DNA of 64,000 nt from Pseudomonadota bacterium (lineage in GTDB: Bacteria > Pseudomonadota > Alphaproteobacteria > Rhizobiales > Xanthobacteraceae): positions 1 to 64,000 of the forward strand of contig JAFAGM010000023.1 of the NCBI GenBank assembly GCA_023422775.1. Direction: 5' to 3'. The notes under the pieces are model-generated. The model was not told the DNA's origin. It searched no databases and was given only the letters and a program-made list of their open reading frames with translations. A program made the position numbers and the translations under genes. How positions within the stretch are numbered: position 1 is the stretch's first letter; the number at the start of each line of letters is the position of its first letter. This document shows, piece after piece, positions 35,290-45,439 of the stretch.

Positions 35290-36627
35290 TTGGCCCATTC
35301 CGCTACCCCCACCCCGCTTGAATCCCGTTCCAGCGGCCCCCTGACCGGGAAAGTACGCGTTCCCGGTGACAAGTCGATTTCGCATCGTGCCCTCATCCTG
35401 GGGGCGCTTGCGGTCGGCGAAACCGCCATTTCCGGCCTGCTTGAGGGCGAGGACGTCATCAACACGGCCAAATCCATGCAGGCGCTGGGCGCCAGGGTGG
35501 AGCGGACCGGCCCGTTTGCCTGGCAGGTCAGGGGCGTTGGCGTTGCGGGTTTCGCCCAGCCGGCTGCGCCGCTCGATTTCGGCAATTCCGGTACCGGCTG
35601 CCGGCTGGTGATGGGGGCGGTGGCGGGATGCCCGATTACGGCGGTTTTCGACGGCGACGCCTCGCTGCGTTCGCGGCCGATGCGCCGGATACTCGATCCC
35701 CTGGAACTGATGGGCGCCAGGGCCGGCGAGGCCGGGGAAGGCGGCCGCCTGCCGCTGACGCTGCACGGCGCCCGCGATCCGGTGCCGATCCTCTACCGGA
35801 CCCCGGTGGCATCGGCCCAGATCAAGTCGGCGGTGCTGCTGGCGGGGCTCGCCGCGCCCGGCGTCACCACCGTGATCGAGCAGGAAGCCAGCCGCGACCA
35901 CACTGAACTGATGCTGAAACATTTCGGCGCCGAGATCGTCTCGGCGAATGAAGGCAGCCACGGCCGCAGGATCGCGCTGACGGGCCAGCCCGAACTGCAC
36001 GGCGCCGATGTCGTGGTGCCGGCCGATCCGTCGTCCGCGGCCTTCCCGATTGTGGCGGCGCTGATCGTCGAGGGCTCGGATATCGTCTTCTCCGACGTCA
36101 TGACCAATCCGCTGCGCACCGGGCTATTCACGACGCTGCGCGAGATGGGTGCTTCGATCGAGGAGAGTGAAGTTCGCGGCGACGCCGGCGAGCCGATGGC
36201 GCAATTGCGCGTGCGCGCGTCAAAACTCCGCGGCGTCGAAGTGCCGCCGGAGCGCGCGCCTTCGATGATCGACGAATATCTGGTGCTGGCGGTGGCGGCG
36301 TCGTTCGCCGAAGGCGCCACCATCATGCGCGGCCTGCAGGAACTGCGCGTCAAGGAATCCGACCGGCTGGAGGCGACCGCCGACATGCTGCGCGTCAACG
36401 GCGTCAGGGTAGAGGTTGCCGGCGACGATCTGATCGTCGAGGGGCGCGGGCATGTGCCCGGCGGCGGCCTCGTCGCCACCCACATGGATCACCGCATCGC
36501 GATGTCGGCGCTGGTGATGGGGCTCGCCGCCGACAAGCCGGTCAAGGTCGACGACACGGCCTTCATCGCCACCAGCTTTCCGGATTTCATCCCGATGATG
36601 CGTTCGCTGGGGGCGGAGTTTTCATGA
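35290..36627 (+). CDS. aroA: EPSP synthase AroA
   Basis: A 445-residue 3-phosphoshikimate 1-carboxyvinyltransferase of the shikimate pathway. Motifs: VPGDKSISHRALILGALAVG (phosphate/PEP binding), GNSGTGCRLVMGA, LKRRPMR-equivalent LRSRPMRRI, and LRVKESDRLEATADML. The sequence LDFGNSGTGCRL and the Ala in place of the usual Gly in the GNAGTA-like motif resemble class II (glyphosate-tolerant type) enzymes. The TTG at 35290 with GAGGA upstream is chosen; an in-frame ATG at 35227 adds non-conserved residues. It heads an operon with cmk and rpsA. Confidence 0.93.
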   Translation: MAHSATPTPLESRSSGPLTGKVRVPGDKSISHRALILGALAVGETAISGLLEGEDVINTAKSMQALGARVERTGPFAWQVRGVGVAGFAQPAAPLDFGNSGTGCRLVMGAVAGCPITAVFDGDASLRSRPMRRILDPLELMGARAGEAGEGGRLPLTLHGARDPVPILYRTPVASAQIKSAVLLAGLAAPGVTTVIEQEASRDHTELMLKHFGAEIVSANEGSHGRRIALTGQPELHGADVVVPADPSSAAFPIVAALIVEGSDIVFSDVMTNPLRTGLFTTLREMGASIEESEVRGDAGEPMAQLRVRASKLRGVEVPPERAPSMIDEYLVLAVAASFAEGATIMRGLQELRVKESDRLEATADMLRVNGVRVEVAGDDLIVEGRGHVPGGGLVATHMDHRIAMSALVMGLAADKPVKVDDTAFIATSFPDFIPMMRSLGAEFS

Positions 36628-36637
36628 GCGGGGCGCG

Positions 36638-37243
36638 ATGAGTGCATCCTTCGACCGCGACGCGCTTCTCGACGCCTTCGATCGGATCGGGCGTGCTGCC
36701 GTTCAGGCGGGAGCGAAGCTGCAGATCGCGATCTATGGTGGTTCGGCGCTCATGCTGGCGAGCAACTTCCGGTTCGCTACCGAAGACGTCGACGTTTCCA
36801 AACTTGACCGCCCGCTGCCCGATTGGCTGGCGACGGTCGTCCGCGAAATCGCAGAACAAAATCGCTGGCAAGAAGACTGGTTCAATGACGGAGTGGCGTT
36901 TCATCTCAGCCCGCTTGCCGACAGCGCAGCCGATCATCTCGAGTTCGGCACGTTTCCTCGTGACGGCGAGCCGGCAGGACTTGTGGTTTCGGTCCCTTCA
37001 GCGGAATACTTGCTGGCGCTCAAACTGAAGGCATTCCGGATCATGGACCCGCTTCGCGGCGAGACCGAGCGGTTGGATATCCTGAATTTGATGCGGGTAG
37101 TCGGGATATCGACCGCAGTGGACGCGATAGCTTTATTGGGTCGATACTTCCCCCTCAGCGCGGCCTCGCCCGAGAAGCAGCAGTTCCTGCTCAAAAATAT
37201 GAATCGCACGGGAGCGGCCGATGCGCCCAAATACCCTCGCTGA
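36638..37243 (+). CDS. DUF6036-type nucleotidyltransferase, toxin-like
   Basis: A 201-residue protein with QIAIYGGSALMLASNFRFAT and EDVDV, the GGSA...DxD nucleotidyltransferase core of the DUF6036/AbiEii-like group; LVVSVPSAEYLLALKLKAFR and ETERLDILNLMRV follow. Such proteins act as nucleotidylating toxins in type IV-like toxin-antitoxin pairs, but this family is little studied. It starts 10 bp after aroA, and its 3' end overlaps the partner gene by 23 bp. Confidence 0.65.
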   Translation: MSASFDRDALLDAFDRIGRAAVQAGAKLQIAIYGGSALMLASNFRFATEDVDVSKLDRPLPDWLATVVREIAEQNRWQEDWFNDGVAFHLSPLADSAADHLEFGTFPRDGEPAGLVVSVPSAEYLLALKLKAFRIMDPLRGETERLDILNLMRVVGISTAVDAIALLGRYFPLSAASPEKQQFLLKNMNRTGAADAPKYPR

Positions 37244-37628
37244 GGCAGTTGAAGCGATCGAGGCCGGTTCGCCGCAGGATGTCGTCCTGGCCGAATTCGT
37301 GGACGCTTTTGATTTGGCGCCCACCGATCAGGATCGCTACGCGTCGATTGAGCGCGAGCCGAAACTGACAGGCGACAATCGGCTTGACGCACTTGTGGGC
37401 GCCATCGCCGAATATCTGGCAAAGCAGCGCCGGTTGGGGCGCGTTCCACACTGGGTCTGCGATCCGGCGCGTCGTCTGGATCGCCCATGGTTTACGGCGG
37501 CAGACCCTTCAGACGCCATGCGCGAATATCTGACCTTCAGTAGCCCTGCCGAGTTTGCTTCCCGCAACATTTTCACCGAAGAGCGGCCGCTTCGTCGCGC
37601 GCGTGGCCCGTACCCATCCAGGCAATAG
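37221..37628 (+). CDS. Partner of the DUF6036 protein, antitoxin-like
   Basis: A 135-residue helical protein whose end (VCDPARRLDRPWFTAADPSD, YLTFSSPAEFASRNIFTEE) matches a pattern I associate with small proteins encoded next to DUF6036 nucleotidyltransferases. It has no identified domain. It overlaps the DUF6036 gene by 23 bp and ends 6 bp before cmk, so both are transcribed within the aroA-cmk-rpsA operon. Confidence 0.55.
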   Translation: MRPNTLAEAVEAIEAGSPQDVVLAEFVDAFDLAPTDQDRYASIEREPKLTGDNRLDALVGAIAEYLAKQRRLGRVPHWVCDPARRLDRPWFTAADPSDAMREYLTFSSPAEFASRNIFTEERPLRRARGPYPSRQ

Positions 37629-37634
37629 GACACC

Positions 37635-38264
37635 ATGATCATCGCCATCGACGGACCCGCCGCGTCGGGCAAGGGCACCCTCGGCAAGCGGCTCGCTCTC
37701 CATTACGGCTATCGCCACCTCGACACCGGCGTGATCTATCGCGCGGTGGCGAAGGCGTTGCTGGATGGGGGCTACGATCTCACCGACGAGGCACGCGCGG
37801 TCGCGGCCGCGATGGTGCTCGATCCGGAAAAGTTCGGCCATCCCGAATTGAAGTCGCAGCGCATCGGCGACGCCGCCTCCGTCGTGTCGGCGATCGCCAG
37901 CGTGCGCGAGGCGCTGGTCGATTTTCAGCGCCGGTTCGCAGCCGATCCGCCCGGCGCCGTGCTCGACGGGCGCGACATCGGCACCGTGATCTGTCCGAAT
38001 GCCGACGTGAAGATTTTCGTGGTCGCCGATCCGCAGGTGCGGGCGCACCGCCGGACGCTGGAAGCGCGCGCCCGCGGCGAGGAGGCCGACGAGGCGCTGG
38101 TGCTGGCCGATATCCTCAAGCGTGACGAACGCGACCGCAATCGCGCCGCCGCGCCGCTGAAGGCGGCCGGCGACGCCCACATCCTGGATAATTCCAATCT
38201 CGACATCGAAGGCGGCGTTCGCGCCGCCATCGCCATCATCGAAGCCGTCCGCGCCGGGCGCTGA
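37635..38264 (+). CDS. cmk: Cytidylate kinase
   Basis: A 209-residue P-loop kinase phosphorylating CMP/dCMP: GPAASGKGTLGKRLALHYGY (Walker A), LDTGVIYRAV, VLDGRDIGTVICPNADVKIF, and LKRDERDRNRAAAPLKAAGD (lid). It is placed between aroA and rpsA, as usual in proteobacteria apart from the inserted gene pair. Confidence 0.95.
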   Translation: MIIAIDGPAASGKGTLGKRLALHYGYRHLDTGVIYRAVAKALLDGGYDLTDEARAVAAAMVLDPEKFGHPELKSQRIGDAASVVSAIASVREALVDFQRRFAADPPGAVLDGRDIGTVICPNADVKIFVVADPQVRAHRRTLEARARGEEADEALVLADILKRDERDRNRAAAPLKAAGDAHILDNSNLDIEGGVRAAIAIIEAVRAGR

Positions 38265-38650
38265 CGGGTCGTCTGCCGGCGGCATGGCGGGCCCGTTTCG
38301 GGCACAAAGGCCGATAAATCAGGCATTTCCGGCTTGCCGAAAATGACCCTTGGGGCTATATCCAGCCCCATCCGTGGCCGCCATCGATAAGATCAGGGCT
38401 GTCCGGGCGGGCCGGCCGGAGGTTTCAACCCCCGCCGTCATTGGAGGAAAGCCCGCTCCAGGCTCCTGAAGTCGATACGCTCGTTTCAGGCTTTGGATAA
38501 ATCAATACGTATCGAACGTGCAGGCATGCTGCCGGCCCGCTGTTGCGCCTCCCGCAAACAGCGGTCGTCAGGTTTTGCGGACCCCTGACACCTCTCGCGC
38601 GATGCGCCCTTTAACCCGAATGGCCGGCAATGCCCGCATCTGGAGAACAA
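38265..38650 (+). other. cmk-rpsA intergenic region
   Basis: A 386-bp gap without a credible gene. The length suggests a separate rpsA promoter and leader, but I could not assign a confident -35/-10 pair. No repeat family seen elsewhere in the window occurs here. Confidence 0.4.
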
Positions 38651-40351
38651 ATGGCTTCGACTGCTGCTTCTTATAATCCTACCCGCGACGATTTCGCTGC
38701 AATGCTGGACGAGTCCTTCGCCGGCGGCAATCTGCAGGAAAGCTCCGTCATCAAGGGCAAGGTGGTTGCAATTGAAAAGGACATGGCCGTCATCGACGTC
38801 GGCCTGAAGACCGAAGGCCGCGTGGCGCTGCGCGAATTCGCCGGGCCCGGCCGCGAAAGCGATCTCAAGGTCGGCGACGAGGTCGAGGTATTCCTCGACA
38901 GGATCGAAAATGCGCTCGGCGAAGCCGTGCTGTCGCGCGACAAGGCGCGCCGCGAGGAAAGCTGGGGCAAGCTCGAGAAGGCCTTCAACAACAACGAGAA
39001 GGTTCACGGCGTCATCTTCAACCAGGTCAAGGGCGGCTTCACCGTCGACCTCGACGGCGCTGTCGCCTTCCTGCCGCGCTCGCAGGTTGACATCCGCCCG
39101 ATCCGCGACGTCGCGCCGCTGATGAACAACTCGCAGCCGTTCCAGATTCTGAAAATGGATCGCCGCCGCGGCAACATCGTGGTGTCGCGCCGCACGGTTC
39201 TCGAAGAGACCCGCGCCGAACAGCGCCAGGAACTGGTGCAGAACCTCGAAGAGGGCCAGGTGATCGACGGCGTGGTCAAGAACATCACCGATTACGGTGC
39301 GTTCGTTGATCTCGGCGGCATCGACGGCCTGCTGCACGTCACCGACATCGCCTGGCGCCGGGTCAACCACCCGACCGAGGTGCTCACCATCGGCCAGACC
39401 GTGAAGGTCAAGATCATCAAGATCAACCACGAGACCCACCGCATCTCGCTCGGCATGAAGCAGCTGCTGGACGATCCGTGGCAGGGCATCGAGGCCAAGT
39501 ATCCGCTGAATGCGCGCTTCACCGGTCGCGTCACCAACATCACCGACTACGGCGCGTTCGTCGAACTGGAGCCGGGCATCGAAGGCCTGATCCACGTCTC
39601 GGAAATGTCGTGGACCAAGAAGAACATGCACCCCGGCAAGATCGTTTCGACCTCGCAGGAAGTCGAAGTGCAGGTCTTGGAAGTGGATTCGGTCAAGCGC
39701 CGCATCTCGCTCGGCCTCAAGCAGACCATGCGCAACCCCTGGGAAGTCTTCGTCGAGAAGTTCCCGGTCGGCTCCACGGTCGAAGGCGAGGTCAAGAACA
39801 AGACCGAGTTCGGTCTGTTCCTCGGTCTCGACGGCGATGTCGACGGCATGGTCCACCTGTCCGACCTCGACTGGAAGCTTCCGGGCGAGCAGGTCATCGA
39901 CAACTTCAAGAAGGGCGACATGGTCAAGGCCGTGGTGCTCGACGTCGATGTCGAAAAGGAGCGCATCTCGCTCGGCGTCAAGCAGCTCGAAGGCGATCCC
40001 TTCGCAGAACCCGGCGACGTCAAGAAGGGCGCGGTCGTGACCTGCGAAGTGCTCGAAGTGAAGGAAGCCGGCATCGAGGTGAAGATCTCGGGCACCGACT
40101 TCACCACCTTCATCAAGCGCTCCGAACTCGCCCGCGACCGCAACGATCAGCGCGCCGAGCGGTTCGCCGTCGGCGAGAAGGTCGATGCGCGTGTGATCCA
40201 GTTCGACAAGAAGGCCCGCAAGGTGCAGGTCTCGATCAAGGCGCTGGAAGTCGCCGAAGAGAAGGAAGCCATCGCGCAGTACGGTTCCTCCGATTCGGGG
40301 GCGACGCTCGGCGATATTCTCGGCACCGCGCTCAAGAACCGCGACAAGTAA
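38651..40351 (+). CDS. rpsA: 30S ribosomal protein S1
   Basis: A 566-residue protein with six S1 RNA-binding repeats (for example VIDGVVKNITDYGAFVDLGG, FTGRVTNITDYGAFVELEPG, VEGEVKNKTEFGLFLGLDGD). It starts at ATG 38651, after TGGAGAA. S1 binds mRNA on the 30S subunit for translation initiation. The 386-bp gap from cmk may carry its own promoter, and a terminator follows. Confidence 0.96.
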   Translation: MASTAASYNPTRDDFAAMLDESFAGGNLQESSVIKGKVVAIEKDMAVIDVGLKTEGRVALREFAGPGRESDLKVGDEVEVFLDRIENALGEAVLSRDKARREESWGKLEKAFNNNEKVHGVIFNQVKGGFTVDLDGAVAFLPRSQVDIRPIRDVAPLMNNSQPFQILKMDRRRGNIVVSRRTVLEETRAEQRQELVQNLEEGQVIDGVVKNITDYGAFVDLGGIDGLLHVTDIAWRRVNHPTEVLTIGQTVKVKIIKINHETHRISLGMKQLLDDPWQGIEAKYPLNARFTGRVTNITDYGAFVELEPGIEGLIHVSEMSWTKKNMHPGKIVSTSQEVEVQVLEVDSVKRRISLGLKQTMRNPWEVFVEKFPVGSTVEGEVKNKTEFGLFLGLDGDVDGMVHLSDLDWKLPGEQVIDNFKKGDMVKAVVLDVDVEKERISLGVKQLEGDPFAEPGDVKKGAVVTCEVLEVKEAGIEVKISGTDFTTFIKRSELARDRNDQRAERFAVGEKVDARVIQFDKKARKVQVSIKALEVAEEKEAIAQYGSSDSGATLGDILGTALKNRDK

Positions 40352-40378
40352 GCGCGGCTCACCTGTCGACCAACATCA

Positions 40379-40405
40379 GGCCTCGGTCTCGACCGGGGCC
40401 TTTTT
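40379..40405 (+). terminator. Rho-independent terminator of rpsA
   Basis: GGCCTCGGT, CTCG loop and ACCGGGGCC form a strong stem at 40379-40400, followed by TTTTT. It lies 27 bp after the rpsA stop codon. Confidence 0.9.
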
Positions 40406-40429
40406 GTATGTGCGACTACCCCCACTCCC

Positions 40430-40460
40430 CGTCATGCCCGCGACAAGCGCGGGCATGACG
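40430..40460. repeat. Palindromic intergenic repeat (CGTCATGCCCGCG family)
   Basis: CGTCATGCCCGCG (40430-40442) and CGCGGGCATGACG (40448-40460) are perfect 13-bp inverted arms with a 5-bp centre. Related arms occur in the repeat near 55307-55330. Confidence 0.75.
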
Positions 40461-40576
40461 GTGGCAGGGTGCGCAAGGGACTTGTTTTCTTCATATTGCA
40501 CCGCAATTGATGTAATCAGATAACGCTTCGGTCACGCTGAGATGCAAAACGTGCGTGATACTTCAGGAGAAATTCG

Positions 40577-41557
40577 ATGTCGCTCGATTCGGACGTGATC
40601 GTCGATCGCCGCAGGATCCGTCGCAAGCTGACCTTCTGGCGTGTCGTGGCCATCGTGGTGGCGATTGCGGCGATCGTCGCCGTCGGCCTCGTCGCGACGC
40701 CGGGCGGGCGCGCAGCGCTGACGTCGTCGGGATCGATCGCGCGCGTCAACATCGAGGGCCTGATCCGCAGCGACCAGCAGCGCGTCGAGGCGCTGGAGCG
40801 GCTGGAGAAGTCGCGGGCTGTCGCCGTCATCGTGCACATCAATTCGCCCGGCGGCACCACCGCCGGTTCCGAGCAGCTTTACGACTCGCTGGTGCGGCTG
40901 AAGGCCAAGAAGCCGGTCGTCGTGGTGGTCGAGGGGCTCGCCGCCTCGGGCGGCTACATCACGGCCCTTGCGGCCGATCACATCGTCGCCCGACAGAGTT
41001 CGCTGGTGGGCTCGATCGGCGTGCTGTTTCAGTTTCCGAATTTCACCGAGCTTCTGAAGACCGTGGGCGTCAAGGTCGAGGAGGTGAAATCCTCGCCGCT
41101 GAAGGCTGCGCCCAACGGTTTTGAGCCGACCAGCCCGGAAGCGCGCGCCGCACTCGACGCGCTGGTGAAGGATTCCTACGCCTGGTTCCGCGGCCTGGTG
41201 AAGGAGCGGCGCGGGATGGACGATGCGTTGCTCGAAAAAGTAGCGGACGGTCGGGTTTTCACCGGCCGCCAGGCGATGGAACTGAAGCTGGTCGATCAAC
41301 TCGGCGATGAAAAGGCGGCCATTGCCTGGCTGGTTGCCGAGAAGAAGATCAAGAGCGACACGCCGGTGCGGGATTACAGGCTGACCCCGCGGTTCGGCGA
41401 CATGACGTTCCTGCGCACGGCGGTCTCCATCGCGTTCGATGCACTTGGCCTGAGTTCCATCGCGCGCCAGATCGAGCAGGCCGGCGTCGCACAGGCGGTC
41501 GATCAGCTCAGCCTCGACGGCATGCTCGCCCTGTGGAGGCCCGCAGCGCCCAATTGA
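40577..41557 (+). CDS. sppA: Signal peptide peptidase SppA
   Basis: A 326-residue inner-membrane serine protease: one N-terminal helix (VVAIVVAIAAIVAVGLVATP), the Ser/Lys dyad region VVVVEGLAASGGYITALAAD (nucleophile Ser in AASGGY), and HIVARQSSLVGSIGVLFQFP. It degrades cleaved signal peptides. It matches short, single-domain SppA forms. Confidence 0.92.
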   Translation: MSLDSDVIVDRRRIRRKLTFWRVVAIVVAIAAIVAVGLVATPGGRAALTSSGSIARVNIEGLIRSDQQRVEALERLEKSRAVAVIVHINSPGGTTAGSEQLYDSLVRLKAKKPVVVVVEGLAASGGYITALAADHIVARQSSLVGSIGVLFQFPNFTELLKTVGVKVEEVKSSPLKAAPNGFEPTSPEARAALDALVKDSYAWFRGLVKERRGMDDALLEKVADGRVFTGRQAMELKLVDQLGDEKAAIAWLVAEKKIKSDTPVRDYRLTPRFGDMTFLRTAVSIAFDALGLSSIARQIEQAGVAQAVDQLSLDGMLALWRPAAPN

Positions 41558-41727
41558 TGCGCCGCGGATGCCGCGGATTGCATCCTCCCGCACCGCGAGT
41601 GTTGCCGCTGTGCCGCTTTGGGCCGCCCGTCGTCCTTTTGGCGCAGCCCAAAATTGATTTAGCGTCTTGACAGATCAAGGTATTTTCACGGAAATGGATA
41701 TCCGCACGACCCCGGATCCCAACCTCG

Positions 41728-42036
41728 ATGATCAAATCCGAACTCGTTCAGCGCATCGCCGAGCACAACCCGCACCTTTATCAGCGGGATGTGGAGAACA
41801 TTGTGAACGCGATCCTCGATGAGATCGTCGCAGCGCTGGCGCGCGGCGACCGTGTCGAACTGCGGGGATTCGGCGCTTTCTCGGTAAAGCATCGCCCCGC
41901 GCGCGCAGGCCGCAATCCGCGCACCGGCGCCCATGTCCCGGTCGACCAGAAGAGCGTTCCGTTCTTCAAGACCGGCAAGGAAATGCGCGAGCGGCTGAAC
42001 CGCGACACCGGCGGTTCGCCGGAGGCGGGCGCTTAA
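41728..42036 (+). CDS. ihfB: Integration host factor subunit beta
   Basis: A 102-residue DNA-bending protein: MIKSELVQRIAEHNPHLYQR, VELRGFGAFSVKHRPARAGR and NPRTGAHVPV (the conserved NP loop that intercalates DNA). It partners with IhfA in sigma-54 activation, recombination and replication control. The sppA-ihfB-lapA order is conserved in rhizobia. Confidence 0.95.
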   Translation: MIKSELVQRIAEHNPHLYQRDVENIVNAILDEIVAALARGDRVELRGFGAFSVKHRPARAGRNPRTGAHVPVDQKSVPFFKTGKEMRERLNRDTGGSPEAGA

Positions 42037-42109
42037 CTGCTCTTTGGGTTTTGAATATCTCTAGCCGTGTTGCGGGTTTTGGACCCGCCGATCTCCGTCA
42101 CTACGAGAG

Positions 42110-42508
42110 ATGGTCATGCGAAAGTTCATCACGGCGCTGGTCGTTATTCCCTTAGGGATCATCTTCATCGTCTTCGCGGTCGCCAACCGTCATTTCGTGA
42201 CGGTGTCGTTCGATCCCTTCAATTCGGTCAATCCGGCATTGTCGGTATCGCTGCCGCTGTTTGTCGTTATCATCGCGGTGGCCATTCTGGGCGTGGCGGC
42301 GGGCGGCATGGCGACCTGGTTCAGGCAGCACCGCTGGCGCCGTGCCGCGCGCCAGTATGAGTCGGATGCACGCCGGGCCAGGGCCGAGGCGGCCGACCTG
42401 CGGGCCGCCGCGGCGGTGTCCCGGCTTGACCAGCAGCGGCTTCCGGCGCCCTTGCCGCGCGGAATCTATGGGTCCGCCGGGCGAGACAAGCAGGGCGCGA
42501 CGTTGTAG
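42110..42508 (+). CDS. LapA-domain (DUF1049) membrane protein
   Basis: A 132-residue protein with two transmembrane segments (FITALVVIPLGIIFIVFAVA, LPLFVVIIAVAILGVAAGG) and a cytoplasmic coiled-coil part, fitting LapA/YciS proteins implicated in LPS assembly regulation. ATG 42110 or 42116 may be the start. It is followed by the trp genes. Confidence 0.85.
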   Translation: MVMRKFITALVVIPLGIIFIVFAVANRHFVTVSFDPFNSVNPALSVSLPLFVVIIAVAILGVAAGGMATWFRQHRWRRAARQYESDARRARAEAADLRAAAAVSRLDQQRLPAPLPRGIYGSAGRDKQGATL

Positions 42509-42568
42509 AACGCGCCCCGTCAGCCCGTTCCAGCCCGATCAGGGCTCGAAAACCGCCTCTGAGAGACC

Positions 42569-43224
42569 ATGTCCCTGCTCGTCAAAATCTGCGGCCTGTC
42601 CACGCGCGAGACGCTCGACGCAGCGCTCGTGGCCGGCGCCGACATGGTGGGCTTCGTGTTCTTTTCCCCGTCGCCGCGCCATCTCAGCCTTGAGACTGCG
42701 CGTGAACTCGGCCGGCAGGCCAGGGGCCGGGCCGGCAAGGTGGCGCTGTCGGTCGATGCCGACGACGCGACGCTGGAGAACATCGTCGAGACGCTGCAGC
42801 CGGACCTGCTGCAGTTGCACGGCAAGGAGACCATCGCACGGGTGCGCGATATCAAGGCGAAGTTCGGATTGCCGGTCATGAAGGCGATCGCGGTCGAGAC
42901 CGCGGCCGATCTTGCCGCACTGCCCGGCTACACGAGCGTTGCCGATCGCATCCTGTTCGACGCCCGTGCCCCGAAGGGGGCCACCCGCCCCGGCGGGCTC
43001 GGGGCCGTGTTCGACTGGCATCTCCTGGAAAAACTCGATCTCGCGCTGCCCTTCATGGTTTCGGGCGGACTTGGCGCCGACAACGTCGCCGAGGCGGTTC
43101 GCGTCACCCGCGCCGGCGGAGTCGATGTATCGTCCGGCGTCGAGAGTTCACCGGGCATCAAGGATCCCGAGATGATCCGCAATTTCATTCGCGCCGCACG
43201 CGCCACCGAAGAACTGATGGTCCG

Positions 43225-43228
<4 letters not shown>
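42569..43228 (+). CDS. trpF: Phosphoribosylanthranilate isomerase
   Basis: A 219-residue TIM-barrel enzyme of tryptophan synthesis: VKICGLSTRETLDAAL (catalytic Cys), GADMVGFVFFSPSPRH, PDLLQLHGKET and PFMVSGGLGADNVAEAVR, with DVSSGVESSPGIKD. Its stop overlaps the trpB start by 4 bp. Confidence 0.95.
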
Positions 43229-44438
<1,210 letters not shown>

Positions 44439-44442
<4 letters not shown>

Positions 44443-45278
44443 CCACCCGCATCGACGCACGCTTCGCCGAACTCACCGCGCAAGGGCGCCCGGCACTCGT
44501 CACCTATGTAATGGCCGGCGATCCCGATCCCGGAATGTCGCTCGACATTCTCAAGGCGCTGCCGAAGGCCGGCGCAGACATCGTCGAGTTCGGCATACCC
44601 TTTACCGATCCGATGGCGGACGGGCCGTCGATCCAGGCGGCGGGTCTGCGCGCGTTGAAGGCCGGCATGACCTTGAAGAAGACGCTGGAGATGGTCCGCG
44701 GTTTCCGCAAGGACGATGACGCCACGCCGCTGGTGCTGATGGGCTACTACAATCCGATCTATATCTACGGCGTCGACAAGTTCCTTGACGACGCAAAAGC
44801 CGCTGGCGTTGACGGTCTTATCATCGTCGACCTGCCGCCCGAGGAAGATACCGAGCTCTGCATTCCCGCGATGAAGGCAGGGCTCAACTTCATCCGTCTG
44901 GCGACGCCGACGACCGACGACAGGCGCCTGCCGGCGGTGCTCGCGAACACGTCGGGTTTCGTCTATTACGTCGCCATCGCCGGTATCACCGGCGGCGCGG
45001 CCGCCGACGCCAATGTGGTCGGCGAGGCCGTCGCCCGCATCAAGCGCCACACGAAGCTGCCGGTTTGTGTCGGCTTCGGCATACGCACGCCGGAGGCGGC
45101 AAGGGCGATCGCTGAGAGGGCCAACGGCGCCGTGGTCGGCACCGCGCTGGTCGATGCGCTCCATGGCAGCCTCGATGCCGAGGGCCGCGCGACACCCAAG
45201 ACCGTCGGCGCCGTCGCCGACCTGGTGTCCGCCCTGGCGCAGGGTGTCAGGGGTGCGAAAAAACAGGCTGCAGAATAA
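44439..45278 (+). CDS. trpA: Tryptophan synthase alpha chain
   Basis: A 279-residue TIM-barrel releasing indole from indole-3-glycerol phosphate. Conserved catalytic Glu and Asp are in DIVEFGIPFTDPMADGP; LVLMGYYNPIYIYG and LPPEEDTELC follow. It starts at GTG 44439, overlapping the trpB stop (GTGA). Confidence 0.96.
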
Positions 45279-45349
45279 GCCATAATTGCGTGGAATAGGC
45301 CTGAGTCGCGGCTTGTTGGGCTGAGCCTGGGTCGCCATATTCTAGCGTA

Positions 45350-45393
45350 GCGTTTTCGAGCGAAGTGGGCGCCGGTTCGCGTGAAGAAAACGC
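45350..45393. repeat. Palindromic intergenic repeat (GCGTTTTC/GAAAACGC family)
   Basis: GCGTTTTC (45350-45357) and GAAAACGC (45386-45393) flank an inner CGAAGTGGGC-CCGGTTCGC segment. The same arrangement recurs at 56161-56204. It belongs to a repeat family common in rhizobia and stands just upstream of accD. Confidence 0.75.
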
Positions 45394-45439
45394 GTCAAGA
45401 TATGATGTCAATGCGCTTAACCGCATTTCGGAGCGAAAC

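Noticed and set aside
38265..38650. A small gene between cmk and rpsA
   Set aside because: No frame with a ribosome site and plausible composition; more likely a leader or promoter region.
38486..39856. Minus-strand frame opposite rpsA
   Set aside because: Asp/Val/His-rich mirror of the S1 repeats, without a ribosome site or recognisable family.
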